In this document: piece by piece, positions 44,236 to 52,647 of the stretch | Position numbering within the stretch: the stretch's first letter is position 1 | Layout of the letters: every line of letters begins with the position of its first letter | Assembly (NCBI GenBank): GCA_029262235.1 | Contig: JAJCZU010000002.1 | Span: 806,001 to 870,000 of the forward strand | Direction of reading: 5' to 3' | DNA length: 64,000 nucleotides | Source of the DNA: Candidatus Eiseniibacteriota bacterium | GTDB taxonomy: Bacteria > Orphanbacterota > Orphanbacteria > Orphanbacterales > Orphanbacteraceae | Made by a program: the position numbers and the translations under genes | The notes under the pieces: generated by a model | What the model was told of the DNA's origin: nothing | The model's input: the letters and a program-made list of their open reading frames with translations, nothing else | Databases searched by the model: none

Positions 44236-46127
44236 CGCTTGCCTCCTCGTTCGGCTCCGCTCCGGAAGTGCGTACGGATCAGGCGGAGCCCGTCGAGAAG
44301 GATCCAGACGTAGATCGGTGTGAAAATCCATCCGAAGAACATGTTCTCGAGCGGCGCCATGTCAGGGGGCGAAAGAACGGGGAACGGCTTCACGACAGCG
44401 CCACGGAAAGCCCAGAGCAGCAGTACCATCAGCGTCAGAAGGAAGTAGGGGAGCCCCCGGCGATAATTCCCGAGATAGAGATGCGTGAGGCCCGGCATCA
44501 TGATGCCGAGGCTGAGTGCCGTGGGTCGATGAAAGTGAAGCGTACGTTCGGCCCAGCACATCTCCGGTTCCTGCGCGGCACATGTCGGACATACGTCGAG
44601 ACGTTCCTGGCGCACACGACACTTCTGACAGATCGAGCGCCGGCAGAAATGACAGCGTCCGGGGCGCGGCCGCGTCTTGCCGAACCAGTACGAGAACCCG
44701 AGCACGGCAGCCAGAGGGAGCACCGCGAATGGAGAGAACGGGAAGAGCAGACGCTTCGCGGCGTGCCACGACTCGCCCCACGTCGCCCCCTGCTTGCCGG
44801 TCTTGCCAGCGAGAAAGCGCCCCCAGAGCTGTCCGGGCGTCATGCACTCGTCGACGAGCGTCGCATCGTGTTCGCTCCCGGAGAGTTGCGAGAGGGCGCG
44901 CACCATCGTGAAGTCGATCTGCGATGCCTTCGTGAACGAAACGTTCGCTTCGTCGAACTGGAACGTCTCGAGCTGGAGCATGCCGAGGTTGTAACGGGCG
45001 ACCGCGTCGTCGGGATGATACGCGAGCGCTTCTTCGTACGAGGCCAGCGCTTCATCGCCGCGGCCGAGCAGAAAGAGCAGGTTCCCGCGGTTATTATGAA
45101 CCGCCGGGCTGCCATGGCCGCTCTGAATCATCTCGTCATAGTGCGCGAGAGCGGAGCGATAGTTCCCGCGCTCACGCTCGAGCAGTGCGTAGCTGAAATG
45201 AATGTCGTCGCTCAGGGGTAACGCCTGGCCGCCGCGGTTCACTTCGCCGGCAGGCGGAACGATCGACGATCCCGAAAGCGCGTAGAGCGTCGAGTCGGGC
45301 ATGGCGGGAAGCGACGTCCCGATCGCAATTTTGAGAATCAGGGGAGCCAGCCCGACCTGCATGAGAAAGCCGAGCGCCACGCCCCGCTCCCACGACCGGA
45401 GTGCGCGCCAGCTCAGAAGCGCCCCGGCGCTCAGCATCCACACGAGCCCCGAAGGCCAGACCCACGGATGAAAGAGCAGAAACAGCGAAACGACAGCAAC
45501 AGGCGCGTACAGTTCCTTCATGAGTGGAGGAAGAGTGTCAGGCAGCCATTCGAGAATCGCATGTCGAAACGTCGGCAGGCAGCGGACGAGGATCGTCGCG
45601 AGAATGGACATCGTTCCGATGAACGCGATCAGGAAGAAGAAGATCACGCCGTTGGTCATCAGAAGCGACTGCGATCGGAAGTTCCCGGACAGCGCTTCCG
45701 CTGCGCGCGAAAGGGCGACGGTCCATTTCCAGTCGAACTCGCGCAGATAAACGTAAGCGAGCAGGAAGTAACTTCGGATGAGTGAAGGGTCACGCTGCGT
45801 GCAGCTTTCGAAAAACTCGCGCGCGGCCGGTTCGTCCCCGGCGGCGACGGCCCGCAGTCCACGGTAGTAATCGACGCGGGCAAGGATCGGCGACTCCATG
45901 AGCGGCCCGCCCGGAGTCAGCGTGAGCACCCGGTAGCGACTCTTTCGCTCGCTCGAGACCGGCACGGGATACGGATAGCCGCCGGGACCGTTCGCTCGAT
46001 CGGACGAGCCCTCGATCCGGATGCCGGGCAGAGGGATCGCGTTGTCTTCGGGCGCCTCCGCCTCGGCCGTTGCGCACAGCAACAGCAGGAGTACGGATGC
46101 GCACAGTGCGCTCCAGCGGTATCGGAT
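44232..46127 (-). CDS. membrane protein with TPR repeats and zinc ribbons
   Basis: About 632 residues from the AUC start proposed below. Order: signal-like hydrophobic N-terminus; TPR-like repeat at about 80-115; five to six membrane segments (about 145-285); TPRs at about 318-395 (HFSYALLERERGNYRSALAHYDEMI, NNRGNLLFLLGRGDEALASYEEAL, ARYNLGMLQLETFQFDEANVSF); a segment with three CxxC pairs (CHFC, CQKC, CPTC); and three more membrane segments. No canonical start precedes the hydrophobic region: TTG 46082 leaves only part of it, while AAGGAG at 46140-46135 is seven bases from ATC 46127. Function unknown; it is coupled to the DUF4388 gene. Confidence 0.7.
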   Translation of the reverse strand: MRYRWSALCASVLLLLLCATAEAEAPEDNAIPLPGIRIEGSSDRANGPGGYPYPVPVSSERKSRYRVLTLTPGGPLMESPILARVDYYRGLRAVAAGDEPAAREFFESCTQRDPSLIRSYFLLAYVYLREFDWKWTVALSRAAEALSGNFRSQSLLMTNGVIFFFLIAFIGTMSILATILVRCLPTFRHAILEWLPDTLPPLMKELYAPVAVVSLFLLFHPWVWPSGLVWMLSAGALLSWRALRSWERGVALGFLMQVGLAPLILKIAIGTSLPAMPDSTLYALSGSSIVPPAGEVNRGGQALPLSDDIHFSYALLERERGNYRSALAHYDEMIQSGHGSPAVHNNRGNLLFLLGRGDEALASYEEALAYHPDDAVARYNLGMLQLETFQFDEANVSFTKASQIDFTMVRALSQLSGSEHDATLVDECMTPGQLWGRFLAGKTGKQGATWGESWHAAKRLLFPFSPFAVLPLAAVLGFSYWFGKTRPRPGRCHFCRRSICQKCRVRQERLDVCPTCAAQEPEMCWAERTLHFHRPTALSLGIMMPGLTHLYLGNYRRGLPYFLLTLMVLLLWAFRGAVVKPFPVLSPPDMAPLENMFFGWIFTPIYVWILLDGLRLIRTHFRSGAERGGKR

Positions 46128-46206
46128 CGTATCTCTCCTTCTGCGGCGGCCACCTGGATGCTCTTCTCCCCGGTGATCGGCCTTCTCACTTCGGTCCTTT
46201 ATCGAA

Positions 46207-46236
46207 TTGACAGGAACAAGGGGCCGTTTCTACCAT
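46207..46236 (+). promoter_or_regulatory. sigma-70 promoter for asnS
   Basis: Consensus TTGACA at 46207-46212, 18-base spacer, TACCAT at 46231-46236, about 70 bases before ATG 46312. Confidence 0.6.
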
Positions 46237-46311
46237 CGGGAGAAGCGTCCGAGGGGCATTCCGTCCGCCGGCTGACCAGAGGCACCGAAACAGAACGAGG
46301 AAGCGAACGAC

Positions 46312-47619
46312 ATGCAGACCACACTCCCTTTGGCGTCCGTGAAGAAATTAGGAGAATTCGTCGATCAGGACGTTCGTTTGAGAGGATGGCTCTACGGGGG
46401 CCGTTCCTCGGGCAAGATCGCGTTTCTGATGATCCGCGACGGCACCGGAGTCGTGCAGGGGGTTCTTGCGAAATCCGATGTCGAGGACGAGGAGATGTTC
46501 CAGGCGGCCCGCAAGATCCCCCAGGAGTCCAGCATCATCGTCGCGGGCAAGGTCCGCCAGGACGACCGGGCACCCGGAGGGTACGAACTGCTCCTGAGCC
46601 ACGTCGAGACGTACAGCGAGGCAGGGGAGTACCCCATCACCCCCAAAGAGCACGGCCAGTCGTTTCTGATGGACCACAGGCACCTCTGGCTGCGTTCCAG
46701 ACTCCCCCACGCGATCCTTTCGATCCGCTCGAGCGTCGAATTCGCGCTCCGGAGCTTTTTCGACCGCGAAGGGTTCACGCTGGTCGACGCCCCTATCTTC
46801 ACGCCGAACGCCTGTGAAGGGACGTCCACGCTCTTCCAGACCGATTACTTCGACAAGCAGGCCTACCTCACCCAGAGCGGGCAGCTTTATATGGAGGCGG
46901 CTGCCGCCGCATTCGGCAACGTGTACTGTTTCGGGCCGACCTTCCGGGCCGAGAAATCGAAGACGAGACGCCACCTGACCGAGTTCTGGATGCTCGAGCC
47001 CGAGATGGCCTGGGCCGACATCGATGACGTCATGCAGCTTGCCGAAAACATGATCGCGTCGGTGATCGGCACCGTGCTCGAACGGAACGCCGCGGATCTC
47101 GCGACTCTGGAGCGCGATCCGGCGAAGCTCGAAGCGATCCGGCCCCCGTTCCCGCGCATCACGTACGCGGAAGCGCTTGAAGTGCTCGCGAAGCAGGGGA
47201 AAACCCTCGCATGGGGGGATGATTTCGGCGGGGAGGACGAAACGATCATCGCGAATTCCTTCGCGAAGCCGGTCTTCGTTCATCGCTGGCCCAGGGAGGC
47301 GAAGGCGTTCTACATGGCCCCCGATCCCGAAGACGACCGTCTCGTTCTCGGCGTCGATCTCATTGCACCCGAAGGGTACGGCGAGATCATCGGGGGAGGG
47401 CAGCGCGCCGACTCCCTGACCTATCTCGAGGAGCAGATCGCGGCGCACGACCTGCCGCCCGAGGCGTTCGAGTGGTATATGGATCTTCGCCGCTTCGGTT
47501 CTGTGCCGCATGCGGGCTTCGGGATCGGTCTCGAGCGGTTCGTCGGCTGGATCTGCGGCACGCACCACGTCCGTGAAGTCATCCCGTTCCCGCGTACGAT
47601 GAACCGGCTCTCCCCGTAA
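46312..47619 (+). CDS. asnS: asparagine-tRNA ligase
   Basis: Charges tRNA-Asn. The 435-residue class II enzyme has an OB-fold anticodon domain ([29 protein letters not shown]), then [17 protein letters not shown] (motif 1 region), [27 protein letters not shown] (motif 2) and [15 protein letters not shown] with [12 protein letters not shown] (motif 3), the AsnRS ending. The [11 protein letters not shown] stretch is also AsnRS-like. Start has GAGGAAG upstream. Confidence 0.95.
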   Translation: MQTTLPLASVKKLGEFVDQDVRLRGWLYGGRSSGKIAFLMIRDGTGVVQGVLAKSDVEDEEMFQAARKIPQESSIIVAGKVRQDDRAPGGYELLLSHVETYSEAGEYPITPKEHGQSFLMDHRHLWLRSRLPHAILSIRSSVEFALRSFFDREGFTLVDAPIFTPNACEGTSTLFQTDYFDKQAYLTQSGQLYMEAAAAAFGNVYCFGPTFRAEKSKTRRHLTEFWMLEPEMAWADIDDVMQLAENMIASVIGTVLERNAADLATLERDPAKLEAIRPPFPRITYAEALEVLAKQGKTLAWGDDFGGEDETIIANSFAKPVFVHRWPREAKAFYMAPDPEDDRLVLGVDLIAPEGYGEIIGGGQRADSLTYLEEQIAAHDLPPEAFEWYMDLRRFGSVPHAGFGIGLERFVGWICGTHHVREVIPFPRTMNRLSP

Positions 47620-47620
47620 C

Positions 47621-47794
47621 ATGGGATATCCGGCCATGCTCGCGGGCGGCGCACTGCTCGCATACGGATTTTATCTGGCGGCGGAGCGAAAATGGAGGGA
47701 TGGGTGGGGTGGCTTCCTGCTGATGGCTGTAGGACTCGCGATCACGTTTCTTGGCGTGATCGACGCGTACGTACCACAGTTCTTTGCCGGCTAA
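47621..47794 (+). CDS. small two-helix membrane protein
   Basis: A 57-residue ORF just after asnS: a first hydrophobic helix (residues 5-20, MLAGGALLAYGFYLAA), a charged turn ERKWRDGWG, and a second (33-52, LLMAVGLAITFLGVIDAYV). There is no good Shine-Dalgarno: the start lies one base after the asnS stop, so it may be read by coupling. I do not recognise it. Its stop overlaps the stop of the convergent gene by four bases. The hydrophobic pattern and codon use support a real gene but do not prove it. Confidence 0.55.
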   Translation: MGYPAMLAGGALLAYGFYLAAERKWRDGWGGFLLMAVGLAITFLGVIDAYVPQFFAG

Positions 47795-48027
47795 CGCCCC
47801 AGGGACGACTGTCCGCCGATGTTGAGCGGCATGATCTTTTCCAACTCGTCGTTGTGAAAGATAAAGCTCAGCTTTTCGCGGAAGTAATACCAGGTTTCGA
47901 GATACCCGAGGGAGAGAGTGTCGTCGGGCCGACCGTAGATCTTGGCGACCTTGTGGCGAATATTGGAGACACCGAACTGATCGGCGATCGTCTCCGAAAA
48001 TTCGCGGTTCTTGCGAATCGGGACCAT
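47791..48027 (-). CDS. conserved-looking small protein, 78 aa, unknown
   Basis: A 78-residue soluble protein (MVPIRKNREFSETIADQF, IYGRPDDTLSLGYLETWYYFREKLSFIFHNDELEKI). I do not recognise it. It is aromatic-rich with a central YLETWYYF stretch. Support comes from GAGGG before the ATG and a consensus promoter with the right orientation 50-60 bases upstream. It sits alone between asnS and the tRNA genes. Confidence 0.6.
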   Translation of the reverse strand: MVPIRKNREFSETIADQFGVSNIRHKVAKIYGRPDDTLSLGYLETWYYFREKLSFIFHNDELEKIMPLNIGGQSSLGR

Positions 48028-48086
48028 GTATTGCCCTCAATGTTGCTGCTTGCGCTCGATGCAAGTCCTAACGGCTACCGGGTAGA

Positions 48087-48115
48087 ATGTTACCACCCCT
48101 GAGAGCCCCCGTCAA
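48087..48115 (-). promoter_or_regulatory. sigma-70 promoter for the 78-aa gene
   Basis: On the minus strand TTGACG (48115-48110), 17-base spacer and TAACAT (48092-48087). Confidence 0.6.
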
Positions 48116-48173
48116 GATGCCAGAAGGGACGGGGAAGTCCTGCGGTTCGAAGGGCTTATTTCGGCGATTACGC

Positions 48174-48203
48174 TTGACACCTTGTTTCCTGCGTTGCTAC
48201 TTT
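48174..48203 (+). promoter_or_regulatory. sigma-70 promoter for the tRNA genes
   Basis: Consensus TTGACA at 48174-48179, 18-base spacer and TACTTT at 48198-48203; the tRNA-Phe begins 12 bases later. Confidence 0.65.
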
Positions 48204-48214
48204 TTTAGGCCTAT

Positions 48215-48287
48215 GTCGCGGTAGCTCAGCTGGTAGAGCAGCGGATTGAAAATCCGCGTGTCGATGGTTCAAGTCCATCTCGCGACA
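48215..48287 (+). tRNA. tRNA-Phe (GAA)
   Basis: Cloverleaf of 73 bases: acceptor GTCGCGG/TCGCGAC, D-arm GCTCAGCTGGTAGAGC, anticodon stem GCGGA/TCCGC with loop TTGAAAA (anticodon GAA), T-arm GATGG-TTCAAGT-CCATC and discriminator A. CCA is not encoded. The acceptor G7-U66 pair is wobble. Confidence 0.95.
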
Positions 48288-48310
48288 TATTTTTTTTGGC
48301 CATTTTTCAA

Positions 48311-48383
<73 letters not shown>

Positions 48384-48422
48384 CGGTCCCTCTTTCACAA
48401 CCCCCCGAGCAGGTCTGATTGC

Positions 48423-49763
48423 ATGTCTCTGAAGCTGAGCATCTCCGGCGCCCGTGGAATTGTCGGGGAAAGTCTCACGCCCGATGTCGTAACACGCCTG
48501 GCTGCGGCATTCGCCGAAGGCCGGCAGGGCGAGACCGTGCTCGTCGGCGGTGATCCGCGCGTCAGTGGACCCGTGGTTCGCAAAGCCCTGATCGCGGGAC
48601 TGAACGGGGCGGGATGCTCCGTGCTCGACTGCGGAATCTGCATGACGCCATCGATGCTGTTCGCGGTGAAGACCCGGGGCGCCGCGGGCGGCGTGCTCGT
48701 AACCGCGAGTCACAACCCCATCGAATGGAATGCTCTCAAGTTCGTCGGGCGCGACGGTTTTTTCCTCGGCGCTGACGATGGCGCGCGGCTCAAAGCCGCT
48801 TACGAAACAAATGACCTTCACTGGGTTGCGTACGACGAACTCGGTTCCGCGAAAGACGGTCCCCGCCTGTTCGACGATCATCGCGACGCGATACTCAACC
48901 ATCCATGGATCGACGTTCCGGCGATTCGTGCCAGGAAATTCCGCGTCGTCGTCGACGGAACGGGAGGTGCGGGTTCCGAAGACACGGTCGAACTTCTGCA
49001 CGCCCTCGGATGCGACGTCGTCCCGCTTCACTGCGAAATGACGGGCTTCTTTCCCCGTCCGCCGGAACCGAAACCGGAAAACCTCGGTGAACTGTGCGAC
49101 CTGGTGAAGTCGAAGCAGGCCGCGGTCGGGTTCGCACTCGATCCGGATGGCGACCGTCTGAGCCTCGTTGCGGACACGGGACGCGCCCTGAGCGAAGAGG
49201 CCACGGTGGCTCTCTCCGTCGCCCATGTACTGAAGAAGACTCCCGGACCCGTGGTCGTCAATCTGTCGACATCCCGGGTCAGCGAGGATCTGGCGGCGCA
49301 GGCGGGCGTTCCGTTTTACAGGACGCCGGTCGGAGAAGCTCATGTATCCCGGCGCATGAGGGAGGTGGGCGCCGCGATCGGCGGAGAAGGGAACGGGGGA
49401 GTCATGGTGCCCTCGCTGCACCCCATGCGGGACGCGGCCATGGGTATGGCGGTCGTGCTTCAGAGCCTGGCGGAAGGCGAAACGGGCCTCGACGCACAGG
49501 AGCGCGCGCTTCCCCAATATGTTATCCTAAAATCAGTTGTGGCTGCCGATACGTTCGACAGGAACGATCTCGTCGCCGCGCTGACAAAGCGCTTCGGAAA
49601 AGCCCGTATCGACGAACGGGACGGCCTGCACCTCTCGTGGGAGAGAAGCTGGCTGCAGATACGATCATCGAACACCGAACCGATCGTGCGGCTCTTCGCC
49701 GAGGCGCCGACGGAAGACGAGGCAGCGCGCCTGCGGGACGCGGCCTCCGAGGTCCTTTCCTGA
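48423..49763 (+). CDS. glmM: phosphoglucosamine mutase (alpha-D-phosphohexomutase family)
   Basis: Interconverts glucosamine 6- and 1-phosphate for UDP-GlcNAc. The 446-residue protein has the phosphoserine loop TASHNPIEWN, metal loop DPDGDR, sugar loop GEGNGGV and phosphate loop RSSNTEP. GEGNGG is the form seen in archaeal and Bacteroidetes GlmM; phosphomannomutase or phosphoglucomutase activity cannot be excluded. The next gene, glmS, supports glmM. ATG 48423 is chosen; the longer frame starts inside the tRNA-Thr gene. Confidence 0.85.
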   Translation: MSLKLSISGARGIVGESLTPDVVTRLAAAFAEGRQGETVLVGGDPRVSGPVVRKALIAGLNGAGCSVLDCGICMTPSMLFAVKTRGAAGGVLVTASHNPIEWNALKFVGRDGFFLGADDGARLKAAYETNDLHWVAYDELGSAKDGPRLFDDHRDAILNHPWIDVPAIRARKFRVVVDGTGGAGSEDTVELLHALGCDVVPLHCEMTGFFPRPPEPKPENLGELCDLVKSKQAAVGFALDPDGDRLSLVADTGRALSEEATVALSVAHVLKKTPGPVVVNLSTSRVSEDLAAQAGVPFYRTPVGEAHVSRRMREVGAAIGGEGNGGVMVPSLHPMRDAAMGMAVVLQSLAEGETGLDAQERALPQYVILKSVVAADTFDRNDLVAALTKRFGKARIDERDGLHLSWERSWLQIRSSNTEPIVRLFAEAPTEDEAARLRDAASEVLS

Positions 49764-49807
49764 TCGAACGGCGTCCGGCTCACCGGTGACCCGGGAGGAA
49801 TCACAGT

Positions 49808-51634
49808 ATGTGCGGAATCATTGCGTATATCGGCGACAAGCAGGCGACTCCGATCCTCGTGGAGGGGCTGCGTCGCCTCGAATATCGCGGGTATGATTCG
49901 GCCGGCATCGCGGTTTATGAAGACGGCAACATTCAAACCATCAAGGTTGCCGGCAAGATCAAGGAACTCGCGCGCACGGTTGACAAGACGACGATATCCG
50001 GCAGTGTCGGCATCGCACATACCCGCTGGGCCACGCACGGCGCCCCGACCGAGAAGAACGCGCACCCCCATCTCGACACGGACGAAACGATTGCCGTGGT
50101 TCACAACGGCATCATCGAAAATTTCTACACGCTGCGGGATCGTCTGAAGGCCGAGGGATTCGTCTTTCGCTCCGACTCCGATACCGAAGTGCTCTCCCAT
50201 CTGATTCGCCATTACTACTCCGGGAATCTCGAAGACGCCGTGCAGAAGGCGCTGCTCGAAGTCGAAGGGACGTACGGGATTGCCGTAATTTCTTCCTTGG
50301 ATCCCGGCAAGATCGTCGGGGCCCGCAACGGTTCCCCGCTCGTCGTCGGCGTCGGGAAGGGCGAAAACTTTATCGCCTCCGATGTGACCGCCCTTCTCGA
50401 GCATACGCGCCAGATGATTTACCTCGACGACCGCGAGCTTGTCGTGATTTCGCGCGACAAAGTGCATGTCAAGAATCTCGAAAACGTCGCGATCGATCGC
50501 CAGCCCGAAGAGGTTCTCTGGGACGCGGCCGCCGCCGAAAAGGACGGATACGCGCACTACATGCAGAAGGAGATCTTCGAGCAGACGCGCACGATCCGGG
50601 ACTCGTTCTCGGGCCGTGTTATCGAAGAATCCGGTATGGCGCATCTAGGCGGACTCAATATCCCGATGGAATACCTGCAGGACCTGAACCGCATCATTAT
50701 AACTGCCTGCGGAACGTCGTGGCATGCGGCACTCGTCGGCGAATACATGATCGAAGAGTTCGCGCGCATTCCGGTCGAGGTCGAGTACGCGTCCGAGTTC
50801 CGCTATCGGAACCCCGTGATTCAGTCGAACGATCTCGTGGTCGTCATCAGCCAGTCGGGGGAGACGGCGGACACGCTTGCCGCCATGCGCCGCGCGCAGA
50901 AAGCGGGCGCCCGCGCGATCGGGATCTGCAACGTCGTGGGGTCGACCATCGCGCGCGAAGCCGACGGCGGCATCTACACGCACGCGGGACCGGAAATCGG
51001 CGTGGCTTCGACCAAGGCATTCACGTCCCAGCTCACTGTGCTTACGATCCTGAGCCTGCTTCTCGGCCGTCTGCGACGCATGTCCCGCGACGAGGGAAGA
51101 CGCGTCATTCAGGCGCTGAAACGGATCCCGGAACAGGTGCAGACCATCCTGGATCAGGCCGACATGATCCGCGAAATCGCCCTGCGTTATCATAAGCACA
51201 ACAACGCGCTCTACCTCGGGCGGGGTTACAACTTTCCCGTGGCGCTCGAAGGCGCTTTGAAGCTCAAGGAAATCAGCTACATCCATGCAGAGGGGTATCC
51301 GGCTGCCGAGATGAAGCACGGGCCGATCGCCCTGATCGACCGCAACATGCCTGTCATCTTCATCGCCCTCCGTGACAGCGCCTACGACAAAGTGATCAAC
51401 AACATCCAGCAGGTCGACTCGCGCAAGGGCCGTATCATCGCTCTTGCCACCGAGGGTGACGAGGTCATCAAGCAGTGGGCGGAACACGTGATCTACCTTC
51501 CCGCGACGATCGAGCCGCTGACGCCGATTCTGTCATCGATTCCGCTGCAGATGCTGGCCTACTACATTGCGGTCGAGCGCGGATGCGACGTTGACCAACC
51601 GCGCAACCTCGCCAAGAGCGTGACCGTTGAGTAG
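49808..51634 (+). CDS. glmS: glucosamine-fructose-6-phosphate aminotransferase (isomerizing)
   Basis: Makes glucosamine 6-phosphate from fructose 6-phosphate and glutamine. The 608-residue protein has the N-terminal glutaminase with Cys after the initiator Met (MCGIIAYIG), HTRWATHG, NGIIEN, and two SIS domains (TACGTSWHAA, ISQSGETADTLAA, LGRGYNFPVALEGALKLKEISYIHAEGYPAAEMKHGPIALI) with the C-terminal NLAKSVTVE. GGGAGGA precedes ATG. It overlaps ridA by eight bases. Confidence 0.98.
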   Translation: MCGIIAYIGDKQATPILVEGLRRLEYRGYDSAGIAVYEDGNIQTIKVAGKIKELARTVDKTTISGSVGIAHTRWATHGAPTEKNAHPHLDTDETIAVVHNGIIENFYTLRDRLKAEGFVFRSDSDTEVLSHLIRHYYSGNLEDAVQKALLEVEGTYGIAVISSLDPGKIVGARNGSPLVVGVGKGENFIASDVTALLEHTRQMIYLDDRELVVISRDKVHVKNLENVAIDRQPEEVLWDAAAAEKDGYAHYMQKEIFEQTRTIRDSFSGRVIEESGMAHLGGLNIPMEYLQDLNRIIITACGTSWHAALVGEYMIEEFARIPVEVEYASEFRYRNPVIQSNDLVVVISQSGETADTLAAMRRAQKAGARAIGICNVVGSTIAREADGGIYTHAGPEIGVASTKAFTSQLTVLTILSLLLGRLRRMSRDEGRRVIQALKRIPEQVQTILDQADMIREIALRYHKHNNALYLGRGYNFPVALEGALKLKEISYIHAEGYPAAEMKHGPIALIDRNMPVIFIALRDSAYDKVINNIQQVDSRKGRIIALATEGDEVIKQWAEHVIYLPATIEPLTPILSSIPLQMLAYYIAVERGCDVDQPRNLAKSVTVE

Positions 51635-52016
51635 CGGCCGCACACTTGTCCACACGGACAACGCGCCCGCGGCCGTCGGCCCGTACAGTCAGGCGACGAT
51701 CGCGAACGGCTTTCTGTTCACGGCGGGCCAGATCGCGCTCGATCCGCAAAGCGGCGAGCTCGCGGGAACGACCGTCGGCGAGCAGACGGAGCGCGTGCTC
51801 GCGAACCTCGATGCGATTCTGACGGCTGCCGGCACATCGTTCGCGCACATCGTCAAGACCACGGTTTACCTGACGGACATGGCGCACTTCGCGGAGATGA
51901 ACGAAGCGTACGCGCGCGGGTTCGGTAAGTCGGTCCCTGCGCGTTCCACGGTTGCCGTACGCGGGCTCCCCAAAAACGCGCTGGTCGAAATCGACGCGAT
52001 CGCACTCGTACCATAA
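51627..52016 (+). CDS. ridA: 2-iminobutanoate/2-iminopropanoate deaminase RidA
   Basis: Hydrolyses reactive imine and enamine by-products. The 129-residue protein has PAAVGPYSQATIANGFLFTAGQIALDP, EQTERVLANLDAILTAAG, KTTVYLTDMAHFAEMNEAY and the active-site region PARSTVAVRGLPKNALVEIDAIA with the conserved Arg. TTG 51627 overlaps the glmS end. The tRNA-Sec starts 22 bases after its stop. Confidence 0.95.
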   Translation: MSSGRTLVHTDNAPAAVGPYSQATIANGFLFTAGQIALDPQSGELAGTTVGEQTERVLANLDAILTAAGTSFAHIVKTTVYLTDMAHFAEMNEAYARGFGKSVPARSTVAVRGLPKNALVEIDAIALVP

Positions 52017-52037
52017 AAATGGCAATCCCCTGGAAAC

Positions 52038-52135
52038 GGGAGTGGATGGGTCCTGGTGGGCCCCGGGGACTTCAAATCCTTCAGCCGGGTGCTAATCCCA
52101 TCCGGGGTGGGTTCGATTCCCACACATTCCCGCCA
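52038..52135 (+). tRNA. selC: selenocysteine tRNA (TCA anticodon)
   Basis: 98-base tRNA with hallmarks of tRNA-Sec: eight-base acceptor GGGAGTGG/ACATTCCC (one mismatch at the base, one G-U), a six-pair D-stem GGGTCC/GGGCCC with a four-base TGGT loop, anticodon loop CTTCAAA (TCA), a long variable arm closed by CCGG/CCGG, T-arm GTGGG-TTCGATT-CCCAC, discriminator G and an encoded CCA. Anticodon UCA, the short D-loop and the long variable arm are the combination found only in tRNA-Sec. No promoter is visible before it, so it may be processed from the glmM-glmS-ridA transcript. Confidence 0.9.
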
Positions 52136-52639
52136 GTTTCGCGCCTCTCTCTTTTTGCGATCCTGATCCTGCTTCTCGTGCCATCCGTTTCTCTCGGCGC
52201 CGATACGGGCTCCGCCGGCGAAGAGGCCGCGGTCTCGCCGTTCTGGTCGAGCGCGCGCTCACTCGTCTTTCCCGGCTGGGGCCAGCTTCAAAACGGAAGC
52301 GAGTTCAGGGGAGGCGTGGTTTTCGGCCTTCAGACGTATTTTCTGTTACGATACCGGGTCGCTGAGCGTCGCGGCCGCTTCTACGACGAGGAGCGCAGCG
52401 CGGAGAACCCGCGATGGGACAGGGCGTACCTCGACGAGCGCGTGGCCGATTCGAAGGACACGCGGGGCGACATGGTGTGGTGGTCCGTCATCACGCTTCT
52501 GTACTCCGTCATCGATGCGTACGTCGACGCGCATATGGTAGGGTTTGACGAGCAGATCGAAGAGGTCGAGCGCGTCACGTTTTCGCTCGAACCGAACGGC
52601 GAAGAAGGGGCGGCATTCGTCCTTTCTTCCCATTTTTAG
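52136..52639 (+). CDS. DUF5683-like membrane or secreted protein (start uncertain)
   Basis: The body FWSSARSLVFPGWGQLQNGSEFRGGVVFGLQTYFLLRY is the DUF5683 pattern (PGxGQLxNG followed by a hydrophobic helix). A signal-peptide-like run (SRLSLFAILILLLVPSVSLGAD) precedes it, but there is no ATG, GTG or TTG before it outside the tRNA-Sec: the frame reads straight from the tRNA's CCA into GTT. The first canonical start after the tRNA is GTG 52178, which removes most of the signal. Function unknown in other bacteria. It is eight bases before lepB. Confidence 0.65.
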   Translation, partial: VSRLSLFAILILLLVPSVSLGADTGSAGEEAAVSPFWSSARSLVFPGWGQLQNGSEFRGGVVFGLQTYFLLRYRVAERRGRFYDEERSAENPRWDRAYLDERVADSKDTRGDMVWWSVITLLYSVIDAYVDAHMVGFDEQIEEVERVTFSLEPNGEEGAAFVLSSHF

Positions 52640-52647
52640 GGAACACG

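Noticed and set aside
48188-48210. T-rich stretch CTACTTTTTTAGG before tRNA-Phe as a terminator
   Set aside because: It has no stem upstream and overlaps the -10 box of the tRNA promoter.
52019-52135. Extended start of the DUF5683 frame through tRNA-Sec, including an ATG at 52046
   Set aside because: The bases form the acceptor, D and anticodon arms of the tRNA, so translation from there is unlikely.
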